The notes under the pieces: model-generated | What the model saw: only the letters and a program-made list of their open reading frames with translations | Told to the model about the DNA's origin: nothing | Databases searched by the model: none | Made by a program: the position numbers and the translations under genes | Assembly (NCBI RefSeq): GCF_001611795.1 | Contig: NZ_CP015098.1 | Span: forward strand, 5,518,001 to 5,582,000 | Length of the DNA stretch: 64,000 bases | Direction of reading: 5' to 3' | DNA from: Streptomyces qaidamensis | Lineage (GTDB): Bacteria > Actinomycetota > Actinomycetes > Streptomycetales > Streptomycetaceae | In this document: one piece after another, positions 58,700-64,000 of the stretch | Position numbering within the stretch: position 1 is the first letter of the stretch | Layout of the letters: each line of letters opens with the position of its first letter

Positions 58700-60001
58700 T
58701 CACCACGGCTGGGGCAGCAGTCGGTCCGGCCCTCGCTGCTCCTCCTTGCGCAGCTTCGCCCGCAGCTCCCGCTCCGACTCCGACAGCGGCCCGGGCGCCA
58801 TCCGCGGCGGTACGCCCTGGATCGTCTCCCCCTCGGGCACCGGCGGCTCGTAGTGCGTCGGGGCCGTGCGCACGGTGAGGGCCGTCGTGCCGATCAGGGC
58901 GACCGTGAAGGCGATGGCGGCCCGGGTCCAGAAGCGGGCCCGGCGTTCCCCGCTCTTCCGCACGACCGACGGTTTGGCGGCCCGAAGCCGTTCGACGGAG
59001 GCCAGTTCGACCAGCCGCCAGTGCAGTGTCTCCGGGTCCGCCAGCTCCGGCAGCCGCTCGGCGACCGCCTCACGCGCGTGCGCCAGCCGGTTCACGGCCG
59101 CGCGGGTGCTCGCCTCCGTCTCCGCCGCCGTCTCGGGCAGGCCGAGCCCGACCCCGTCGTAGAGCACCAGGGTGCGGCGGTAGGACGGCGGGAGCTTCAG
59201 CAGGGAATCCAGCAGCGCGCGGTCGAACGCGTCGGGCGGCGGCGGCTCGGGGTGCCGGTAGCGCGGCCGGAACCGGTGCCACGGGGAGAGCGCGCACTCG
59301 TACGCCATCGCGCGCACCCAGCCCGCCGGGTCGCGGTCCCGGGCCACCTCGGGCCAGCGCTGCCAGGCGATCTGGAAGGCCCGCTCCACCGATTCCCGGG
59401 CCAGTTCACGGCGGCCGGTCAGCAGATAGGTCTGCCGGACGAGGGCGGGGGCGCAGAAGGCGTAGAGCGCGTCGAAGGCCTGATCGGGGGTCAGGGCGGC
59501 GATGGCGTCGTCCGGCCGGCGCGGGGGCGTCGTCCGCGGGCGTTCGGTGAGGATGACGCGGTGCCCGTGCGGGACGGGGGTGCGGCTTCGGTCGGGGACG
59601 GTCACGGGGCCGTGGCCCCGGTCCTTCGCGGCGGGTCGTTTCCGGTCGGGGGTGGCGGTCTTGCGCCGGGCGCGCGCGGCTCTGCGCGTGAGGACCGCCC
59701 CGGGTGCCGGTTCCGGGTCGTCGGAGTCGGCGGCGCTGTTCCGATCAGGCGTCGTTCCCGCCTCGTCGCCGAGCGAGTCGAGTGAGTCGGGCGATTCGCG
59801 CGATGTGAGTGATTCGAGCAGCTTCGCGTACTTCTCCCCCTTGCGGCCGCGCGGTGTGGAGCGGCCGGTCTCCCACCCGCGCACCGTCTCGCTGGTGACG
59901 CCCACCCGGGCGGCCAGCTGAGCCCGCGTCAACGCGGCGGCCTCGCGCAGGCGTCGGCGCTCCTTGGGCGGCGGGAGCGGGATGGCAGGGCTCTGCGTCA
60001 C
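58700..60001 (-). CDS. XRE HTH fused to a sigma-70-like region with C-terminal membrane anchor
   Basis: 433 residues. XRE-type HTH (about 12-65, TRAQLAARVGVTSETVRGWETG), a basic disordered linker (70-165), then an ECF-sigma-like part: region 2 (FDALYAFCAPALVRQTYLLTGRRELARESVERAFQ) and region 4-like LLKLPPSYRRTLVLYDGVGLGLPETAAE. One membrane helix (about 357-377, AAIAFTVALIGTTALTV) and a short Pro-rich tail follow. An unusual domain fusion that may tether a sigma-like factor to the membrane. Role unknown. Confidence 0.8.
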   Translation of the reverse strand: MTQSPAIPLPPPKERRRLREAAALTRAQLAARVGVTSETVRGWETGRSTPRGRKGEKYAKLLESLTSRESPDSLDSLGDEAGTTPDRNSAADSDDPEPAPGAVLTRRAARARRKTATPDRKRPAAKDRGHGPVTVPDRSRTPVPHGHRVILTERPRTTPPRRPDDAIAALTPDQAFDALYAFCAPALVRQTYLLTGRRELARESVERAFQIAWQRWPEVARDRDPAGWVRAMAYECALSPWHRFRPRYRHPEPPPPDAFDRALLDSLLKLPPSYRRTLVLYDGVGLGLPETAAETEASTRAAVNRLAHAREAVAERLPELADPETLHWRLVELASVERLRAAKPSVVRKSGERRARFWTRAAIAFTVALIGTTALTVRTAPTHYEPPVPEGETIQGVPPRMAPGPLSESERELRAKLRKEEQRGPDRLLPQPW

Positions 60002-60097
60002 AGGGCACGCCTCCGTCCGGAAAAGAACATAAACGTATTTTTAGCGACACAGCGAAGGTTCGCCTGTTACGCCGGTAAAGCGCGTGTCGTTGGGAGC

Positions 60098-61927
60098 ATG
60101 GCGGTCGTGATCGAGATGACCGCTCGCCGACGTTCACCGGCGCCCCTGCTCACCCGGATGCGCGACCGTTCGCCCGGGCTGGTCGGCGGCCTCCTGGGGG
60201 GCGCGCTCGCGGCGGGCCTCGGACTGGCGTCGTTCGCCGTGCTCGTGATGCTGCTGTGGATCAGCTCGCCCTACCCGGACAGCGGCCCCGGTGGCGCCAT
60301 GCACGTGGCGGCGGCGCTGTGGCTGCTGGCGCACGGCGCCGAACTGGTCCGCACCGACACGCTCTCCGGCGTCCCCGCCCCGCTCGGCCTGCCGCCCCTG
60401 TTGCTCCTCGCGCTGCCGGTGTGGCTGCTGCACCGGGCGGCCCGGGACGCCACGGACGGCGGGGTAGGAGAGGAGGACGACGACTTCGAGGAGGACACCG
60501 AGGCGGTCGAGAGCCCGCCCCTGGTCTCCCCTCGCATCGCGTGGACGGGTGTCGTCGTCGGCTACCTCGCCGTCGCCGTGCCCGCCGCCCTGTACGCCGC
60601 GGGCGGTGTGCTGCGGCCGTCGTGGGTGTGGACGGGAGTGTGCGTCCCGCTGGTCGCCGTCGTGGCGGCGGGGGCGGGCGTGTGGTCGGCGTACGGCCGT
60701 CCGGGCCGGCCGCTGCGGCGACTGCTGGGCCCGCTGCCGGCGGGAGTGCGCCCGCTGGTCCTCGGCGCGGACGGGCGCCCCGGTGTCGCGGCCCGGGCCG
60801 CGGCTGCCGGGGCCGCGGTGCTCCTCGGGGGCGGTGCGCTGCTGGTGGTGGCGTCGATGGTGGGCCATGGAGCGGCGACCCAGGCGTCGTTGCTCCGGCT
60901 GACCGAGGGATGGTCGGGGCGGTTCGCCGTACTCCTGCTGTGCGCGGCCCTGGTGCCGAACGCGGCGGTGTGGGGCGCCGCCTATGCCCTGGGCCCGGGC
61001 TTCGCTCTCGGCGCCGGCCACACGGTCGGCCCGCTCGCCTCGGCGCCGGCTCCGTTCCTGCCACCGTTTCCGCTGCTGGCGGCGGTGCCGGAGGCGGGTG
61101 AGGGGGCGCCGGTGCACTGGGCGGCCGGGGTGGTACCCGTGATCGCCGCGCTGGTCGTCGGCTGGACGGTGGCCCAGGGCGCGGCATCCGCGGAGCGGGG
61201 CGGGACGAAACCGGGCGGCACGCGGACCGCGGTCTGGTCGGCCGCCCGCACCGCCCGGGCCGCCGCGCTGGCTTCGCTGCTCTGCGCGGCCGCGCTCGCG
61301 GGGCTGGCCGCGATGTCGGGCGGCCCCATCGGTTCTGCCGTGCTGTCCCGCTTCGGCCCCGTGTGGTGGCAGGTCGCCGCCGCGACGCTGGTCTGGCTGT
61401 GGCTGCTGGCGATCCCGACGGCAGTGGGGGTACGGGCCTGGCGGTGCCGCTCGACCCGGGCAGCGGAGCCGAAGATCGGCAAGCAGCGGGAGACGGCGGC
61501 CCACGGCGCCCGGGGGCAACGGCGGGTCCGGAAGGACGGCCGCGGTTGGTTCACGCGCACCGGCGTCGCCGGGACGGCCGGGGTGAGCGGGGCCGCCGAG
61601 GGCGCCCGGGGCACCGGACGGCCGGGGCGGGACGAGGTCGCCCAAGGTGTCTGGGGCCTCGGAGATCCCGGCGACGACTGGGAGGTGGAAAGCGGCGGAC
61701 GCACCACGCGCGACGCCTCACCGGCCGACGGGACGCCGTCGCCCCACCACCCCTCGGAACCGGCGCCGGACGAGCCGGGCCCGCGCGACCAGGACCGCGA
61801 GACGGACTTCGGCCTCTACGACTTCCTGCCGCCCGGCCCGGACCCCGAGCCGTACGACACCCGGGACCCCGAGCCGTACGACGCCCCGGCCCCGTCCGGC
61901 CGGTCCAGCCCGCCGGAAACCTCCTGA
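60098..61927 (+). CDS. DUF6350 multi-pass membrane protein
   Basis: 609 residues with about ten membrane helices in the first 450 (LVGGLLGGALAAGLGLASFAVLVML; AMHVAAALWLLAHGAELVRTDTLSG), followed by a disordered charged C-terminus. The HGAELV block and DPGPGGAMHV-like loop are typical of DUF6350, conserved next to purN in actinobacteria. Molecular function unknown. ATG 60098 used; ATG 60116 is an alternative. Confidence 0.85.
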   Translation: MAVVIEMTARRRSPAPLLTRMRDRSPGLVGGLLGGALAAGLGLASFAVLVMLLWISSPYPDSGPGGAMHVAAALWLLAHGAELVRTDTLSGVPAPLGLPPLLLLALPVWLLHRAARDATDGGVGEEDDDFEEDTEAVESPPLVSPRIAWTGVVVGYLAVAVPAALYAAGGVLRPSWVWTGVCVPLVAVVAAGAGVWSAYGRPGRPLRRLLGPLPAGVRPLVLGADGRPGVAARAAAAGAAVLLGGGALLVVASMVGHGAATQASLLRLTEGWSGRFAVLLLCAALVPNAAVWGAAYALGPGFALGAGHTVGPLASAPAPFLPPFPLLAAVPEAGEGAPVHWAAGVVPVIAALVVGWTVAQGAASAERGGTKPGGTRTAVWSAARTARAAALASLLCAAALAGLAAMSGGPIGSAVLSRFGPVWWQVAAATLVWLWLLAIPTAVGVRAWRCRSTRAAEPKIGKQRETAAHGARGQRRVRKDGRGWFTRTGVAGTAGVSGAAEGARGTGRPGRDEVAQGVWGLGDPGDDWEVESGGRTTRDASPADGTPSPHHPSEPAPDEPGPRDQDRETDFGLYDFLPPGPDPEPYDTRDPEPYDAPAPSGRSSPPETS

Positions 61928-61931
61928 AGCG

Positions 61932-62738
61932 TCAGTCGTCCGTCCCCAGCAGCCCGCGGAGCTCCTCCGGCAGAAGCTCGGTGCACGACTGCTTCGCCTC
62001 GTTCGTGAGGGCGTCGTTGGTGCACGTGTAGTAGTCGCGGTAGACCAGCTGCGCCGTGAAGGAGGCGGCGACCAGGGCGATCGCCAGCGACGCCGTGACC
62101 AGACCGCTCACCGCCGCCGTCGTCTGGGGGCGGCCGCCGCCCTGCTGCTCGGGGGCGGGGGCGGGGGAGGCCGGGTCGGGCCTGCGGGGCCCCGCGCGCA
62201 GGGAGCTGATGGCCCAGTAGAGGGCGAGCGCGCCGAGCAGCAGGGCCACGTACGGCCAGCTGAAGAGGGCGAAGAAGAAGGCCCACATGCCCGACAGCAG
62301 GGCGTAGCGCGCCCGGCGTTGCGCGGGATCCGTCGGGTCCCAGCGCCCGTTCGGGCCGCCGCCCTGGGGGCCGCCCTGGCCCTCGGGCCCGCTGCGGGGG
62401 CGGTCGCCGAAGCCGCCGGAGGAGCGGCCGGGCTGCCGGTCGCTCCACTGGCTGCCCCAGGGCGAGCGGGACCCGCCACCGCCCTGGGAGTCCTGGGAGT
62501 CCTGGGAGTCGTCACCCGACGGGCGCCGCGGCTGCCAGGGCCGGTCCGGTGTGCCCTCGGGCGGCGGGGCGAAGGGGTTGTCCTTCTGGGACTCACGGCC
62601 CCGCCCCTCCCCGCCGTCGCCGCCCGAAGGCGCGTCGGGCGGCGAGCTGGGGCGCTCCCGCAGCAGCACGGCGCCGCGCTCCCCTCCCTGCGGCGACAGC
62701 TGGGGGAACGTGAGGAGTCGCAGGCTGCGGTCCGGCAT
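61932..62738 (-). CDS. Pro/Gly-rich membrane protein of unknown function
   Basis: 268 residues. The N-terminal half is disordered (SQDSQDSQ, GGPQGGGPNGRWDP), then two membrane helices (about 148-175) and a third (about 205-230, AAVSGLVTASLAIALVAASF). It ends with a short extracellular part holding two Cys (YYTCTN, QSCTELL). It converges on the DUF6350 gene with a 4-bp gap. ATG 62738 begins MPDRSLRLLTFPQLSPQGGE; the longer frame to 62987 crosses the purN promoter region. Confidence 0.75.
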   Translation of the reverse strand: MPDRSLRLLTFPQLSPQGGERGAVLLRERPSSPPDAPSGGDGGEGRGRESQKDNPFAPPPEGTPDRPWQPRRPSGDDSQDSQDSQGGGGSRSPWGSQWSDRQPGRSSGGFGDRPRSGPEGQGGPQGGGPNGRWDPTDPAQRRARYALLSGMWAFFFALFSWPYVALLLGALALYWAISSLRAGPRRPDPASPAPAPEQQGGGRPQTTAAVSGLVTASLAIALVAASFTAQLVYRDYYTCTNDALTNEAKQSCTELLPEELRGLLGTDD

Positions 62739-63043
62739 CAGGTGAGCGTCTTCCCGTTGGTGAGGAGGAATGAGTGGACAGAACGGAACGGCGTCGGACC
62801 CGGGTCCGTCACCTCCTGAACGCACCACGTCCGGACGTCGTTCCCGAACCGGCTCCGCCCAGACGCTACCTTCCGGCCCCGCCCCCGTCCCGTGGGGGCC
62901 GTCCGGTGTGCCGGTATCGTTGCTGACGGTCGGCCGGTTCGTAGGCTTCCCCGTATCCGGGGACGCAAAGCATTCGTATGAATGCACAAAACGTCGGGTG
63001 CCGGCCGCCTTGGACAGACGCTCCCCCGAGAAAGGCCCCCACC
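62739..63043. other. Divergent control region upstream of purN
   Basis: 305 bp without a gene. It holds TTGCTG and TAGGCT boxes 16 bp apart (62918-62948 region), a plausible promoter, and a palindrome at 62970-62985. Confidence 0.4.
62970..62985. promoter_or_regulatory. Palindrome GCATTC-GTAT-GAATGC upstream of purN
   Basis: Perfect 6-bp arms, about 60 bp before the purN start and downstream of a possible promoter; candidate repressor site or leader hairpin. Confidence 0.35.
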
Positions 63044-63682
63044 GTGGCCGCCAAGCCCGTGGCCCCGCGCGCCAAGCGCCTCGTCGTGCTGGTCTCCGGA
63101 TCCGGCACCAACCTTCAGGCGCTGCTCGACGAGATCGCCGCCGTCGGCGCGCAGGAGTACGGGGCCGAGGTCGTGGCCGTCGGCGCGGACCGCGAGGGCA
63201 TCGAGGGGCTGGCGCGTGCCGAGCGGGCCGGGCTGCCGGTCTTCGTGTGCAAGGTCAAGGACCACGGCAGCCGCGAGGAGTGGGACGCCGCCCTCGCCGA
63301 GGCCGTCGCCGCCCACGAGCCCGACCTCGTCGTCTCCGCCGGGTTCATGAAGATCGTCGGCAAGGAGTTCCTCGCGCGGTTCGGGGGGCGGTTCGTCAAC
63401 ACGCACCCCGCCCTGCTGCCCAGTTTCCCGGGAGCCCACGGCGTGCGGGACGCGCTCGCGTACGGCGCCAAGGTCACCGGCTGCACCGTCCACTTCGTCG
63501 ACGACGGCGTCGACACCGGGCCGATCATCGCGCAGGGCGTGGTGGAGATCCGGGACGAGGACGACGAAGGCGCTCTCCACGAGCGCATCAAGGAAGTCGA
63601 GCGAAGGCTGCTCGTCGAGGTCGTGGGGCGCCTCGCCCGCAACGGCTATCGCATTGAGGGACGAAAGGTAGTTATCCAGTGA
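63044..63682 (+). CDS. purN: Phosphoribosylglycinamide formyltransferase
   Basis: 212 residues. Transfers formyl from 10-formyl-THF to GAR in purine synthesis. Phosphate loop VSGSGTNLQALLD at the N-terminus, catalytic Asn and His in VNTHPALLPSFPG, and Asp in FVDDGVDTGPII. GTG 63044 with AGAAAGG site. It overlaps purH by 4 bp (GTGA). Confidence 0.96.
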   Translation: MAAKPVAPRAKRLVVLVSGSGTNLQALLDEIAAVGAQEYGAEVVAVGADREGIEGLARAERAGLPVFVCKVKDHGSREEWDAALAEAVAAHEPDLVVSAGFMKIVGKEFLARFGGRFVNTHPALLPSFPGAHGVRDALAYGAKVTGCTVHFVDDGVDTGPIIAQGVVEIRDEDDEGALHERIKEVERRLLVEVVGRLARNGYRIEGRKVVIQ

Positions 63683-64000
63683 CCGCCGAGAGCAACAAGC
63701 GGCCCCTTCGCCGGGCGCTCGTCAGCGTCTACGACAAGACCGGTCTGGAAGAGCTGGCGCGTGGGCTCCACGAGGCCGGGGTCGAGCTCGTCTCCACCGG
63801 CTCCACCGCCGCGAAGATCGCCGCTGCCGGCGTCCCCGTCACCAAGGTCGAGGAGCTCACCGGCTTCCCCGAGTGCCTGGACGGCCGCGTGAAGACGCTG
63901 CACCCGCGCGTGCACGCCGGCATCCTCGCCGACCTGCGCCTGGACAGCCACCGTGAGCAGCTCGCCGAGCTGGGTGTCGAGCCGTTCGACCTCGTCGTCG
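63679..64000 (+). CDS. purH: Bifunctional AICAR transformylase/IMP cyclohydrolase (partial)
   Basis: The first 107 codons are visible; the gene runs off the right edge. The IMP cyclohydrolase (MGS-like) domain is clear: RRALVSVYDKTGLEELARGL, VSTGSTAAKIAAAGV and GRVKTLHPRVHAGILADL. Translationally coupled to purN. Confidence 0.96.
   Translation, partial: MTAESNKRPLRRALVSVYDKTGLEELARGLHEAGVELVSTGSTAAKIAAAGVPVTKVEELTGFPECLDGRVKTLHPRVHAGILADLRLDSHREQLAELGVEPFDLVV

Overview
The window is a piece of a Streptomyces-type actinobacterial chromosome. Coding sequence is very GC-rich, with third positions almost all G or C, GTG and TTG starts are common, and the gene order is the familiar Streptomyces core block: guaA, a two-component system with PspC proteins, NlpC/P60 hydrolase, pcrA, icmB, sucCD, purN and purH. 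Both edges cut genes: the C-terminus of a probable kinase on the left and the start of purH on the right.

Layout. 0-4 kb: tail of one membrane Ser/Thr kinase, a complete kinase, and a kinase-like protein lacking two catalytic residues. 4-10 kb: gabD2, a GMC oxidoreductase, an LAETG surface protein and a membrane-anchored unknown. 10.5-12.7 kb: chorismate mutase with a Phe/Tyr leader peptide and an attenuator-like hairpin, divergent from guaA. 12.7-24 kb: PPOX-fold protein, class II aldolase, a frameshifted DUF4429 gene, membrane proteins, and the PspC / histidine kinase / response regulator group next to an NlpC/P60 hydrolase.

24.9-38.1 kb is an accessory island. Its right side is a four-gene Tn7-like transposition operon (tnsA, tnsB, tnsC and a 984-residue tniQ), each gene overlapping the next by 4 bp. 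The cargo is an ABC transporter with a MerR regulator, an IS481-family element and a membrane NACHT NTPase. Related repeat modules with probable TnsB-binding motifs lie at both edges and also between the NACHT gene and the IS. The right edge abuts the 3' end of an NlpC/P60 gene, as Tn7 does with glmS, so that gene end is the likely attachment site.

38.1-64 kb returns to core genes: the NlpC/P60 gene under a c-di-AMP (ydaO-type) riboswitch, pcrA, an M23 peptidase, a lipase-like hydrolase and icmB. A DUF5691 / SWIM / MoxR ATPase / DUF5682 / VWA cluster follows, resembling E. coli yehLMPQ, and it contains an additional 48-codon ORF locked in by two ATGA overlaps. Then come a secreted protein with 12-residue repeats and a 12-C homopolymer, sucC-sucD, an XRE/sigma-like membrane regulator, a DUF6350 membrane protein, and purN-purH. 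No rRNA, tRNA or CRISPR array was seen. All assignments come from reading the sequence; no database search was run.
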